DNA from: Bryoerythrophyllum caledonicum
Taxonomy: Eukaryota > Streptophyta > Bryopsida > Pottiales > Pottiaceae
Assembly: GCA_963971425.1 (NCBI GenBank)
Contig: OZ020516.1
Coordinates: forward strand, 19,723,332-19,787,331
Length of the DNA stretch: 64,000 nucleotides
Direction of reading: 5' to 3'
In this document: in pieces, positions 22,601 to 34,439 of the stretch
Position numbering within the stretch: position 1 is the stretch's first letter
How the letters are laid out: each line of letters opens with the position of its first letter
Notes under the pieces: generated by a model
Database searches by the model: none
The model's input: only the letters and a program-made list of their open reading frames with translations
What the model was told of the DNA's origin: nothing
Position numbers and translations under genes: made by a program

Positions 22601-23110
22601 TTGTAATTTGCGTAGATTCACGTTACAGTGAGTTTATAACTTCCCAAACAATAGTTTTTTTGGAATTTCGACTTCGGATTTGAACTTTTTAGGTGTGTTA
22701 TCATGTACAAGGGGAAAAAAATGGGACTAATGATTTTAAAAATTGACATTTTGTGGAGTCATAAAAATTAGGGGTTTACCTTTACAAGTCAAGGAAGCCA
22801 CATTTGAGTTGTAACATGATGCTTTTGTGTATTTTTCTTAGAAGGTGTAAGCATTGATGTATATGAACATACACCGTATTGACAATTATATAAGTATTGT
22901 GATTATGATCACGTTTCTTGTATGTGACATCATGGCACCACCACTTCCAATCGAAAGGCGCTGGGAGGAGTATGGTGGTGGATTGCACTAGATGCGGCGT
23001 CAAAGCCCGTATTGAAGCTCACAGAACATCCATTTCAAATAGGGATGCGCACATCAGCATTGGGGAAGCCCTTCGTTGAACTTTGAGCAATTAATCTTCG
23101 ACCAGACAAT

Positions 23111-26100
23111 ATGATCTATGCAGTTTGTGTACCGGGGGTTGACCAAACGGCATCAAAGACTTCTCTTTCAAAGAAGTTGCTTCTAGCACGTGTTCCTACA
23201 GATCTCCTTCAAAATTCAAGGCGGGTGAGTAACATAACCTTGTTACAGACGTTTTGGCTCAGCACGGATCTTGCGGTGCGCACTGCTAGGCATGAGCATG
23301 TGTTGGCATGTTTGGCGTTATCTGAAGAGGATGAGGCATGCGCTAGAAGATTTATGAGTCCGCATACCATGTATGAGGCATTACGGCGGACGGAGCCAGG
23401 GCGTGCAAGTGTTGAGCATGCAAGTCTACCAGTAGATCCAGAGGAGATCGAGCCCATTTATCGAGCGTTAGAAAGGCCGACACAGTTGGATTGGCGGTCG
23501 TTCACTGAACTGCCACCATCACGCGTTCGTGCACCAACAAGTGGTCGTCCATCTAAGCGGCCACGGCGTGAAGAGGGCAACATAGCTCAAGATTCTGATG
23601 GATGGCCGCCGCGTGGCCATTCGGAGACATCGCGTGGCCGTTCAGAGACATAGCGTCGCCGCTTAGAGACATCGCGTGGCAGGGCCTCGACATTGCGTGG
23701 CAGGACATCGCCATCGCGTGGCAGGGGCCATGAATCGATAGCTGGACAAGCCGAAACTCATCGTAGATCCTCAACATCTTCAGCGGGTGTCTCTTTGAGT
23801 TTGTCCGCCATGGATGACGACTTGCCCAACTTTTCTTATCAATCATTGGGAGATTCGGAGGAGGAGGCAGACATTCCAGCAACCGTTCCCACTTCTAGGC
23901 ATTTGAAAGCTCCAATACCTACAAAGGAGGAAGTTGCGAGAGGTTCTACATGGGGCGACATTGTGTTCAATGCGCACATTGACCGCATCGTCGAAGTGGT
24001 GAATCCGGAGACAAACCATCGGATATTGTCATAGAAGAGGAAATCAGAAGTGTATTACTTCTTACGAGATCTCGAAAACAGGACCGAAGTGAGTAAATTG
24101 GTACTTCGTTCAATCCGGTACCTCGTGGATATCACTACCGACACTGGCATGGTTGAGCGTGAGGGAGTGGATTTCTCGGTTACTGGAGCAGCACGAGAGT
24201 TTGAACGGATGTTCTTTAGCCATGTGGGTGCTTCTATACACGGTACTGTGGGCTCTCAACTATCTTGGCTTCATGAGAGTATCGTTTGGGAGCCTGTGGA
24301 CGGGCAACACGTCGTAGCTGCTTGCAAGTATGCGAAGAAGCAGTGCATGAGCGGCAACATCCCTCTGTCTGAGTATCAGAAGACGTTTGAGGAGCGGGAG
24401 GCTACCTTTGTTGTGTAAGATGATCGACGACTTTACATTAACAAGTCAGTACAGGTCAATAATGCGGAGTGGGAAAGAAAACAACTTTCCACCATGAATG
24501 AGGATTTGGTGAAGCCCCGATAGATATGGGCTCTGTATGGTAGGCCTGATAGCTCGGTCCGGGCGGACGATGAACCCAAGGCTATCGCACTGGTGAGCGC
24601 AACAAGTGCCGTGAGGAAACTACCTCACAGAGATGACAACAAGATTACAATGTCCACACTGGCAAAGATCATGGAGGACCTAACCAAGCATGCTTGGAAT
24701 CCCAACAATGAGTGCTTTGAAGCTGCCCTTCAAGTCAGCAATGACTACAAAAACGGCTTTCTCTTTTACAACAAGGATGAGGAGAAGAGGTAGGAGGCTT
24801 TGGCACTGAAGAAGAACTTGGATCCGAATGCGGATGTTTGACCGAGGCGGAAGCGGATGACCGGGCATTGGTTGAGGCCGCTTGGGAGACTTCCAGATTT
24901 GTACTATCTGGAGGTTGCAAAGGCCTGTACAGCTAAGCCAATAGGCGAGGATGGACGTAGACCTCGTCAAATATTTTACTTCAATGGCGTTAAAGACCAA
25001 AATCCAAGGACTCGTACCTTTGCCGGTGTATGTGAGCGCATTATGAGACGATAAGCGGTGATAAATACCATTCGTTGGTTGATGGTAGAGAACAAGAATC
25101 TTCACCGAATTCCATGGAAGAGTTCTTTCGTATATTTATACAGAACTATTTGCTAGGAGGCAAGGAGCAACTTGACAAATTTGCCGAGCTATTGGATAGC
25201 AAAACAAGAACCAAATGGGGTGCGCCGCAGCGAGAGAAGGTGTCCAAGCTGAAGGACATAAGCGACCTCGTCCCTCTTTTCATCAAGGTACATTATCAGG
25301 TTGTTGCAGCAAAGGGGCAAGGCCAAAATGCACCATCCGTATGTGAGGGAGTTGCAAACACTGCCAATTGGGAGTGGCAATTGCATGTTCGAAGGCCAGG
25401 CCAGAACAACATACAGGATCCGCTTCTGATTTGGTGTAGAAGAGGACTATTTTGTTCAGAGTATGCGGAGTTGACACGGCCATGCCTGTGGATTATTGAT
25501 TGTCGTCGTGGCGGTGGAAGGCATGGCAATGGTCATTGGGAAGATGAACAATTCACTAGAATCTTTGCAGATCTGGCGTTATAGATGACGACCGTCGAAC
25601 GATGGAACGTCATTTTCCTATTACCATCGGCCGTGTTCACCGCCGAAGAGTTGATTACGAAGTTGAAGCTCCCGGAGGGTTGCTCTCATCGGCGTGGATG
25701 TTGGGCGTTTGGTCAGACCTCGGTTGATCATCCTCTAAACTTTACAGAGGGAGGGCGCTTACAACAAGCAGTTGACCAATAAGCGATATCATTATTTGTC
25801 TCCAACACCCAGTTGAATTGTCTGTTGAGGCGAACTTTATTACTGGCCGCCGTCCACTTCCTCTTTTATTTGATGATAACCGTGGTGAAGCTCGAGAGCC
25901 TTCTGCTGTTGATGCTCTCGAGAGATCTCCATCTGAGTTATCAAGACTGGTGGGTTCGTACTTGCCTCGGGGTTGGGGTTTGGTGGTATGTAACATGTCA
26001 ACAGCGATTCCGACTATACTATACTCGGATTTCCAGGGATCCGAGATCATTGTCATTGACGATTGCAGCAAGAGGATTTTGATCTTGTACGGTGAGTTGT

Positions 26101-26921
26101 CCAACAACTTCCAAGGGCATTTGTTGATGTCTAACAACATCAATGGAACAGACAATGCTCCCACTAGTGTGGATGCTACCGAAGATGCGATTCGTTTACG
26201 AACGGAAGGTGACGATGATGTGGATTTCCACACCCATTTGAACAAAAGATTGCCACTTGAATATGGGACGAACAAATCCACGCCTGACAGTCGCTCGCCC
26301 GACTCGCAACGAAGTAGTGAAGCAGAAGAAGGGGAAGACGAGGAGGAAGGTGAAGATGGGGGAGCACCTATGAGAGATGTGGTTTTAACAACGCCACCGC
26401 CGCATGTGGGAGTTTGTGTACATGAGACACCCGTTGGAATGAAGGATGATACCGGGGTATTGGATGTTCCTTCAGAGGCACCAACAGATGGGATGAACAT
26501 ATCCATTTCTCAGCTGTCATAATCAAAGCAATGTACGACCGATTCTCTCATGTTTTTTTCAGAGTTGAGTAGGGGTGGACAGTCTTTGGGGCCTACTCCA
26601 TCAGAGCTTGGATCTACGACACATGGGAGCGCTCAAGGTATTGGAGGTGACACTGGACCAATACTGCCATCTGCTTCAAGACAGAGCAAACCGGAAGATG
26701 TTGCTGAATTTCGGGAGACCTTCACTGCACCGATGACATTTAGGGATGGCTTCTATTATGATGCAGATGGTGTAAGGCACACGCGGCACAGCGACCCTGG
26801 CAGCTACAGATATGAACAGCCTATATTAGTCAGTCTTGGAGATAGTCCGGTGCGAGAAGAGGAGTTGGCTGAAATGGTAAATATTGCCATGGAACACGCT
26901 ACGGGAGTAATATCGCCATAG
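23111..26921 (+). pseudogene. unknown protein gene of the TIR element, decayed
   Basis: I do not recognise this protein. Three successive frames carry a roughly 1,270-codon coding trace: 23,111-25,054 in one frame, 25,075-25,782 in a second, and 25,818-26,921 in a third. In the first, stops fall at 23,651 (TAG), 24,032 (TAG), 24,416 (TAA), 24,521 (TAG), 24,791 (TAG) and 24,839 (TGA), each one C-to-T step from CAG, CAA or CGA. Features are an Arg/Gly-rich repeat (six 21-bp units, 23,612-23,737), a block CLWIIDCRRGGG…HWEDEQFTRIF (near 25,490-25,560), GLVVCNMSTAIPTILYSDFQ…IIVIDDCSKRI (near 25,975-26,075), and an acidic tract near 26,310-26,360. The second and third blocks vaguely recall DNA methyltransferases, but this is weak. 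It points outward toward the right TIR and may be the element's second protein. Confidence 0.5.
23612..23737 (+). repeat. six 21-bp units coding Arg/Gly/Ser repeats
   Basis: Six consecutive 21-bp units, the first being CGTGGCCATTCGGAGACATC plus G, translate to RGHSETS-like heptads. The second unit carries the TAG at 23,651-23,653. This is a low-complexity basic linker within the unknown protein. Confidence 0.85.
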
Positions 26922-26929
26922 GATGATAA

Positions 26930-27477
26930 AGACTCTGAGGTCATATTGTAGCTAAGCATACATGATGTTTAGGTGACTAGTATAGTGTGATTGGTATATT
27001 TGCTTTAGAGACGGTTTGTTTGATTGTAGTATATGATCTTTGTAGTATTCAATAGTTATATCATGTATGGTTTTATATATATGAAAAATATAGAGTTCTA
27101 AACCTCACACTTCATCATTGTATTGCGTACTTTATCATTACATCTCCTACAAATTGTATTTGTAGCACGACACTAAAATTTAATTAAATTCATATAAAAT
27201 TTATTTCATGGAACAAATTGTATATGAATAGTTTTTTGTAAATACATGGTCAATGTAATATTGTCAATGGAATAAAAATGAAATACTGTAATCATATAAT
27301 ATGCATAATCTTACCAAAATGGTGAAAATGATTTACTTATGTACACATTGAGAAACCAATATTCAATGAAATTGTCACAAAAATATAACAAAGAAAAAAT
27401 AGGGATTGTTGGATTTTTTTTTCCTTCCGAAAGACATTTCCGCTCAAAATCTTGTTGTTATTGAGCGCCAATTAGTG
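26930..27477. other. right subterminal region of the TIR element, no gene seen
   Basis: AT-rich DNA between the unknown gene and the right inverted repeat. TATATATATGAAAAATATAG near 27,075 is low-complexity. No coding signal. Confidence 0.5.
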
Positions 27478-27512
27478 CACTTGGCCAAGTGCATAATTGC
27501 TTAATTGCGTGC
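27478..27512. repeat. right terminal inverted repeat with inner palindrome
   Basis: It is the inverted match of 2495-2530. It contains the near-perfect palindrome AGTGCACTTGGCCAAGTGCA (from 27,474), which the left end has in a form interrupted by TTTTAA. Subterminal palindromes are often transposase-binding sites. Confidence 0.88.
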
Positions 27513-27943
27513 TAACAGTAGTATGATGTGCTTGCCATCCACAGTTGCATAGTAAAGGTTTGGGTCATGAGCACTTCGTGTGAGTCCTTGGGCATGCATC
27601 TATGCGTCAACTTCGTCATACCATGCCTTCAAGGCTTGTTTCAAGCCATATAATGCTTTGTTTAATCGACATAACTTGCTAGGATCGTCAGCATGAGGGA
27701 AACTGGGAGGTATCTCCATGATAACTTCCTCTTTGAGATTTCCGTTTGGAAATGCAGTTACAACGTCCATCTGGTAAATAGGCCAATTGTACTTTGCTGC
27801 AAGTGATAATACCGTGCAAATTGTTGACCATTGTACAATGGGGGCAAAAACCTCATGGTAATCACTGCCCTCGCGCTGCTAGAAGCATCTCGCCACAATG
27901 CGTGCCTTGTATTTGTTTGTGCTGCCTGTATGTTTGAGTTTAA

Positions 27944-28866
27944 CCCCTAAAGGACCACAACCACTTTCGCTCTAAAACCAGTCCAAAACTGTCACTGCCA
28001 AAAAGAGACATGAAAATCACATTTTAAAGTGAATTTTGGATTTTCAACCGTAAGATCTTTAAATGGACTTCATTATAAACATGCCGTATAATTTTGGTTG
28101 CAATCCACCAAACAGATTGATAGATTTTAGTGTTTGAAGTCAAAACAATGGTTCATTCTCTTTCCTGCGTTAAGTAGATTAGCAGACTTTGACTTCACTT
28201 TTTATCAAATTTTTGCAATGTACAAGGTCTAAATCTTTTACCATTGTCTTAAGCATGATGTTATTTCCCAACACACCAATTTTTAGAGGTAAAAAAGGGG
28301 TGTAGCATATTCAAAACAAGTGTGCAAGGAGTGGAGGTTCAAAAATTGTCATTTCACGTTTTATTTTTTTGCGAACTACATATGTATTTGAATGATAATC
28401 CAAACGGTCAATAAGAAGGTTTTCACCACATATTGTTGTTGAAAAATTAAAAAGTGAAAAATATGAAGATCTCTAGGTTTTATGTAGAAAAGATGAATTT
28501 TTTTCCCCCGTTGCCCGAAAATGTGTGAAAATGTTTGACTTGGAATAAAATGCCTTTTTACACTAAAGACAAGATTTTTTTTTGAAAATTTGTAGAAAAG
28601 GAAATATTCTTTACATGTGTGAAAAATCTCAATGTCAATAGAAACTTTTGTCAAAAATTTTGGAGGTGCCCGGAGTCCCTACTTTTGGCTTTAAGTGGTA
28701 CTAACTTTCAAACCACAAATCCAAAAACAAATAAAAAATATCTCCACGAAGCTCTTATCAGATCCTATCTTGAAAAAATAATCAATTAAAAAGGATTTTT
28801 TTTCAAATTGTAGGTACATGCCCAAAATCCAAAATGACCCCGGGGGGACGTTTGGTCCCTTAGAGG
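27944..28866. mobile_element. 923-bp TTAA-flanked non-autonomous DNA element
   Basis: It is flanked by TTAA on both sides (27,940-27,943 and 28,867-28,870). Termini are inverted: CCCCTAAAGGACC at the left and the reverse complement CCTCTAAGGGACC at the right. Precise removal with one TTAA rejoins the Copia RT codons KWLF and KLKH in frame. TTAA targeting and a CCC start fit piggyBac-like (or Kolobok) elements. It has no transposase; the longest frame (28,376-28,654 minus) is not recognisable. Related copies lie at 63,574-63,808 and, more diverged, 19,920-21,140. Confidence 0.88.
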
Positions 28867-29559
28867 TTAAAAAGCCATTTTGTTGTAATGGGCTTTATGT
28901 TGATGGTCTTGTCAATGATTTCCTAGATGTCAATTTTCAAGACTGAGTTGGTTTCACAATCTATGGCCTCTCTCTACTCATTATGTTGTGTGGCCTCTGC
29001 ATAAATCTGAGGCTCCGTTTGTGTCTCAGCTAACAACATCCAAAATATGTATGTTTGGTAGAATTTAAAACTCTGAAACTTCGAAGCGAGAGAGCTTCAA
29101 TGTTGAATTGATGGCTAGGGTGAGGTGTGAATTGATTCATTGGGTTTGTGGCTCCGGGCTCTCCCGAGCTGGTGGTTGTACGCCCCCTCAACAGTAGTGA
29201 TTGTGTGCTCCATGGGCCTTCTCGCCAATTTCATCATTGGGCCGCTTTGGGGTTTGACACCTGGATCGTGGGCTTACCCACCCTTGAGCCCAAATACGCG
29301 TGTTTTCATGGGGATGGGCCAAAGCCGCCGGCTGAACTCTCCCTAGGTCCGTGCATCATCGTCGGGTGATCTTTCATCGTCCCAAGATGCCTCATTGTCC
29401 CATGTTCTATCAAACTTTTTTGCCTTTGGATTTGTCGTCGCTGTCTCTTGCGACGCCCATGCCATTTAAACCCAAGCATGCATTAGTGTAAGCAATGTCC
29501 ATGCAACTGAGCACTATAGGTGCAGGAGGTCTAGGTACGTTGCGATTGACAGTTGCACT

Positions 29560-30400
29560 GGCATCAAAAATTGACACAATGAAAGATCATCTTGTGCAAG
29601 GTAATGAAAACCAACCTTGCCTTCATCAATAATAACGCCCCTACTCGGAATAACTCTGCGTCGTTTTGGATCATAAAGCCAATAGGCTTTGGTTTCAAGA
29701 TCATTGGTTTTAAAATCTTAAAATGGTAGAAATTAGATTTGGTGCCTGAGAATTTACTCTGTGGCGGAGTTCTAGAGTTTTCTCGAGTTGGGCTTTTGTT
29801 AATCAAATAGGTGGGGTGTTGCAACTGCTTTAGTCCATAAATACGTTGGTAGGTTTGCGTCGGTTGCTAGACTCCTTGCGGGTTCCATAGTTGTTTGGTT
29901 ACGTCGTTGAGAGACCCCATTTCGTTGTGGTGTGCGTGCTTGGGTGAGTCCACGTTGTATTCCAGCTTGGTGGCAATATTCTATGAAATATTGAGATTTT
30001 CTTATTCACTGCCGCGGTTGGACCGTAGGTTCTTGAGTTTTGTCCCTATTTGAAGCTCCAGCATAATTTTGAAGGTGCAAAACTTGTTAAAGGTTTCACT
30101 CTTGCATCGCAAAAAATAAATCCAGCTCTTGCGCGAATAGTCATCAACAAAAACAAGGGCATACCCTGATCCTCCAAGAGACATGTGTGGCATAGGTCCA
30201 ATGACTTCCATGTACACCTTCTCTCTTGGTTTGAAAGATCTTGTTTCTGATTTTTGTGGAAACCGCTCACAATATTGTCGACCGGCAAGGCAACATTCAC
30301 AAACTCTCTGTGCACAATCAATAAGTGACAAACCTTGAGCTTCATTTGATGAAGATAGAATTTTCATGCTTGTATAACTTAGATGGCCTAATGTCATGTG
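29560..30400 (-). pseudogene. Copia integrase region
   Basis: The minus-strand frame 30,397-30,002 carries GHLSYTSMKIL, CAQRVCECCLAGRQ (zinc-binding pre-integrase), then EVIGPMPHMSLGGSGYALVF with FVDDYSRKSWIYFL (integrase core). The piece 29,824-29,564 has TYLINKSPTRENSRTPP, typical of the integrase C-terminal side. Frameshifts separate the pieces. Confidence 0.9.
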
Positions 30401-30439
30401 CCAGAATCTTGCATTGTCATTTACTTCTATTAAGTTGGC

Positions 30440-31640
30440 CTAAATGTCTTCATGAAAGCAATATAGTCCGTTTGTAGGGTTTCTAGATCCGGTAGCAAGT
30501 ATTTGATTGGGATGGTTCTTGTTATAAACATAGCAGTGGGAAGTTGTGAAAACAATGACATGTCTCAAATTTGCAATAGATCCAACTGAAATAAGGTTCT
30601 TCTTTATACTTGGCACATAACAAACATTAGTTAACTTTATTTCAACACTATTGGTGTGCGAAGTGGAAGAGCTAGTTCCTCTCACAGGGTGAGATTCACC
30701 TCCACCTGTCTTGACATCTTGACTGTTTTCTAAATAATTGGATTGTGCGTCTAGCTTCCGTACATCAGCTACAATGTGACCTAAAGCATTGCTGTCAAAA
30801 TACCAAGGTCCGTTGCCTTGTTGATCGTAGTAACTATAATACTCATCAAACATCTCTGCCGAGTTTGCAAAAACTTCAGGTGTGGGTGGTGCCGGTGGCA
30901 TATTGCAGTCACATGCAAAATGCCCAAGACCTCTGCAGTTATAAAAAGGAGTGGGCCACGACCATTGTCATGCGGCGCCCATTGGCTTGATGCTCCACAT
31001 CCCTGATTAGGACCACGACCTCTACAAGATTGTAAGTTTCCCCCAACGAAGTACGAGTAGCCACGTCCTTGAAATTGACGACCCCTCCCATAGCCCCATC
31101 GGCCTCGTCCTCTTGCTTGACCTTGTTGTTGCTGTGTTTGGTTGCCGTTGATCACATTCGCTTGCCTCCTGAAAGTTGCAAAATAAGGCTTCGTCATCTC
31201 CAAGAAGAAGGTTTTTGTATTCCCTCCTATAAAACTCATGTCCTATATGGTGTTGTCATACGATCGCGGAGGTCGATTGAGCACGACTTGTTTCATGCTT
31301 CTATCAGTGATCTTCTCTATCATGTTGATTAAGCGGTTTAGGATCTCACGTGCATTTCTTAGGTAATCTTCTATCAAGCCTCCTTCTTGCATCTTCATGT
31401 TGTTGAGTTGGCTGGTGAGCGTAGGATCAATGATTGGTCACCAGATTGGAACTATTCAAGCAATATTCTCCATACGCTAGTTAGATCTATGCATCCTGTA
31501 ATCAACTTGACAACCTCATCAGTCACATACATCAAGATAATCTTGAATGTAATTGCTTTTTTCTTCTCAAGTTCCTCATCTAGTACTTGGTCTGTGTTTG
31601 TTATCTTAGAATCTGGTGCTTGTGCACATTCATTGTTTGT
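30440..31640 (-). pseudogene. Copia gag and protease region
   Basis: The gag part has LNNMKMQEGGLIEDYLRNAR and VLNRPPRSYDNTI (UBN2-type gag), then a Gly/Arg-rich stretch and a zinc-knuckle trace YNCRGLGHFACDC in which the first Cys is missing. The protease part (30,901-30,440) reads WYFDSNALGHIV where active Copia proteases have DSG or DTG; the Gly is Asn, so the site is damaged. Confidence 0.88.
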
Positions 31641-31902
31641 GATACTCTAAAATCTCTTCGATATCAAGATCGCTTTTATCTTAATGCTCCAGATGTGATA
31701 GTTAGACAGGCCTTTCAGCTTGTCTATCTCTCTAATCGGTGAGCTCTCTGTCATCTCTTTGTTCTTTTTTTCCTCCACCTATTCCTCTCTTCTTAATTTG
31801 TAGTAACTGGTCTCTTTCTCTCTCTGATCATTCAGTTAGGAGCAAGGCTACACTAACAAGCTATACATTACTCTAGACTAAGATCACGTTCATATATCCA
31901 AA

Positions 31903-31914
31903 CGCTCTATACCA
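31903..31914 (-). promoter_or_regulatory. Copia primer binding site (tRNA-iMet type)
   Basis: On the minus strand TGGTATAGAGCG directly abuts the 5' LTR. It is one base short of the common plant Copia site TGGTATCAGAGC, complementary to initiator tRNA-Met. Confidence 0.85.
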
Positions 31915-32100
31915 TGTTGAACTCAAAGTGAAAACAACATGACACAATTGTGTCTGTGTATTGCAACTTATGAGAGGGCAAAACCTTGTTTAAATACAGA
32001 GTGCCGCAATACTTAATTGGGATGAACAAAGTTAGCTAAATTTGTAACAATGATAGTCGGATGTATAGAAAAGAGAGAATGATGCAAGAGATCTTCAATA
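31915..32100 (-). repeat. Copia 5' LTR
   Basis: A 186-bp repeat, TGTTGA to TCAATA in plus orientation, matching 647-826. Differences are mostly transitions plus small indels, so the insertion is old. The outer flank GCGAC pairs with ACGAC at 642-646 as the TSD. Confidence 0.92.
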
Positions 32101-32105
32101 GCGAC

Positions 32106-33000
32106 CTCACAATGAGACTGTTGTGTGAGCTATAGTTGTACTTTACAGATCTCTCTAGACTATTAACTCCATCATTGGCGGACAACCAACGCAAGATAGC
32201 CCACGCTCTTCTAGCATATCAGCCTCGCGGCAACATTTACCATGTGCCACTAAACAGAGCCCGCCTGGTTGTGGCGGTAGCTTTGCAAAATCCACCTCCA
32301 ACACCCTATCGAGAGTAGCCTTTGGCCTCTAGGTGGTTCAGCCACACAACAGAGGATTTTATTTTGATCTGGCACTCCTTCATTTTCTACCTTAACCGCA
32401 GAGGTTGTTCAGTAAGAGGAGGCACTATTGGTGTTAAAAAATCCACGGTCCTCAGATTCGTCGCTGAAAGGCCCATCAACAGTTGTTCTGACCACGGACA
32501 ATCCCGTGCCATAGAATTGCTCAGCAAATAAGAGTTGCACCGACACTTCAGGCTAGAGCAAATTGCAGACACTGGAAATCGGTGACCGCTGGTGAGGCAC
32601 ATGTTGCGGATGCGGATACAAAGGTGTTGTTGGGAAGCAAGCAAGCATCCTTTGTCCCAACAAAGACCGGACCAAAAAAAAGTCAACCGTCAATTGTGGA
32701 CCCGTTGCATTGTTGGATATGGCCGTCGTTCCGGAGGATTGTTCATCATCTCAACTTTCCCCGCATGGTCTTTGTTTGACACGTGACACTAGCAACACTT
32801 TGGGAGGTTAATTTTTGAGATGGTCTACCATGTAATAAATGATGCACCTTATAGCTGTTGCAAGAAAGACTTAATCTCTTATCGAACCTCATGCAAGAGC
32901 CTCATTAAATACATAGGAGGAGGATGGCTCAGCTGTCATTGCCATCAATGAAACTATAGTAAGTTCCACTTATCTTTGTGGTTGTTCTTGATATGAGTGT
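32106..33000. other. interval with short open frames only
   Basis: Plus-strand frames of 60-70 codons (32,136-32,318; 32,322-32,531; 32,582-32,786) are not recognisable and lack supporting context. They may be remnants of a further mobile element. Confidence 0.4.
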
Positions 33001-33049
33001 ACCGCGTGCAAAAGACACTCTTGCTGCGGGTTTTGGCGCGGCTTATATC

Positions 33050-33650
33050 TTGACTCTGTGATGATAGAGATGGCGATGATGAGCATGAAGAAGAGATCAA
33101 CCAGCGCGTGACGGCTGCATTTTTAGGAGAGAAAGAGGGCGAGCTAGGCGAGAGTTGTTGTCTACAAGAATCAATTGTTGAACCTTGACGGTATTGAAAG
33201 GTACTTTTGAGCAAGACTCTTCTGGACTCCATCCACGGTACTTTTGAGCAAAAGCTAACCGTTGAAACATGTGACGGTGTGTCAAGAAAGGTTTCTTGAC
33301 TACTATTCAACTAAAAATACCACTTTTATGTAATACCCTTTGAATAGTACGTCTACACACTTGAGTACAGCATGTACTAGTAATCTCTGAGACCGAGGAG
33401 CAACGATGAGTTTTAGCGTAACGCACAATACTATGCGCATCTCTCTCACTAAGTTTTTTACTATGACTTCCACCGCAAGGTTTGCCCTTGTAAGTTCCAT
33501 CTTCTTTACAAGTTTTTACTAACTTGTGAACTGCTCTAACAAAAACTCCGGCATTGGTTGCAATTTGAACTCTTGTATTTCCTCCCTCAGTCAAACCTAT
33601 GATGCGAGCACAAATTTCATCTAAAATTGCAATTCTCGACTATTTCTTAT
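33050..33650 (-). pseudogene. Tc1/mariner transposase remnant
   Basis: The minus-strand frame 33,594-33,307 reads GLTEGGNTRVQIATNAGVFV…RAVHKLVKTCKEDGTYKGK…RRTIQRVLHKSGI, a paired HTH with the GRPR-like hinge region, as in Tc1/mariner transposases. After a frame change, HRHMFQRLAFAQKYRGWSPE (33,285-33,220) matches the next conserved block. The catalytic DDE/D portion is not found. Cut-and-paste DNA transposon remnant. Confidence 0.82.
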
Positions 33651-33659
33651 GATGTTGCT

Positions 33660-34430
33660 GCGATACTAAATGCTCATCAACAAGTAGTCAACATAACACT
33701 CAAGCTATGGCATTTGGATTATATGGATCAGTGAACACAAAGGACTGAGCCCTTGGCATGCGCACTAAGTAAATCAGTCAACAACATAATAGTCACACTA
33801 GCATGTGCATTAGGTGGTCACCATGGCATGTGCATCAATTGAGTGAACCAGAAAATACTTGAGTGACATACCCATGCTAGATGTGATTTGTCCACACTCA
33901 GTAAACTAGCAACACTCAACTAGAAAAATGATATGTCCACTCAATGAACCAGCCCATATGTGATATGTCCACTCAATCAGTCAACAACACTCAGCCCATA
34001 TGTAATATGTCCACTCAACCCATATGCCCTACATCTAAATTAACAATCATGCATCACAATATGACATTCTTTGCTTTCAATGTCATCTCAACATTCAGTC
34101 TATCACAAATCACATGACAAAACACACGCAACATTTCCTTTACATAGTGTCCAATAGATATTTGGACGAGAAAACTCGACATACGCACATAATACACACC
34201 TTATGACGAAGTGGATTCTTCTACATTAAACACCTCTTCACTTCTACATGAAAATTTTATTGATCTTTTCAAAAAGCATTTATGTTTAGTTGCTTAGTCA
34301 CGTGAATAAAATCAATGAGGAGCACGAGGTGTCAAAGATATTTTGACATTCTCAATATGCCCCTTCAAAATGCCCCTTCAACATAGTTTCTCATTGTTAC
34401 AAACATTAGTAGATAAGGAATAATTTTTTT
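33660..34430. other. non-coding, CACTCA/ATATGTCC-rich
   Basis: Short recurring phrases such as ATATGTCCACTCAA occur several times (33,880-34,020), perhaps an eroded tandem repeat. No gene seen. Confidence 0.4.
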
Positions 34431-34439
34431 TGTATACAC

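Larger units (their letters stand above)
19200..23100. other. AT-rich interior of the TIR element, mostly non-coding
   Basis: No gene is seen between the divergently oriented DUF7869-like gene and the unknown plus-strand gene. It contains a diverged relative of the 923-bp TTAA element (about 19,920-21,140), CCCTAA-type telo-box motifs near 21,500-21,670, and two tandem repeats (22,080-22,215 and 22,400-22,600). Promoters of both genes would lie here, but no specific site can be called. Confidence 0.55.
27516..32100 (-). mobile_element. Copia LTR retrotransposon, 5' part (LTR, gag, protease, integrase, start of RT)
   Basis: Minus-strand Copia element. In order: 5' LTR, tRNA primer site, gag (about 31,640-30,890, with LNNMKMQEGG and a zinc-knuckle remnant), protease (30,440-30,901), GAG-pre-integrase and integrase (30,397-29,564), and the start of reverse transcriptase (about 28,990-27,516) with KARIVAR, VFAPIVQWSTI, QMDVVTAF and KALYGLKQAL. 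The 923-bp TTAA element sits inside the RT segment. Reading resumes at 2491 with YVDD. Without nested insertions the element would be about 5.5 kb, the usual Copia size. Many stops and frameshifts show it is old. Confidence 0.93.

Noticed and set aside
29140..29369. Two overlapping plus-strand frames near 29.2 kb
   Set aside because: They oppose the Copia coding strand and have no homology I can see.
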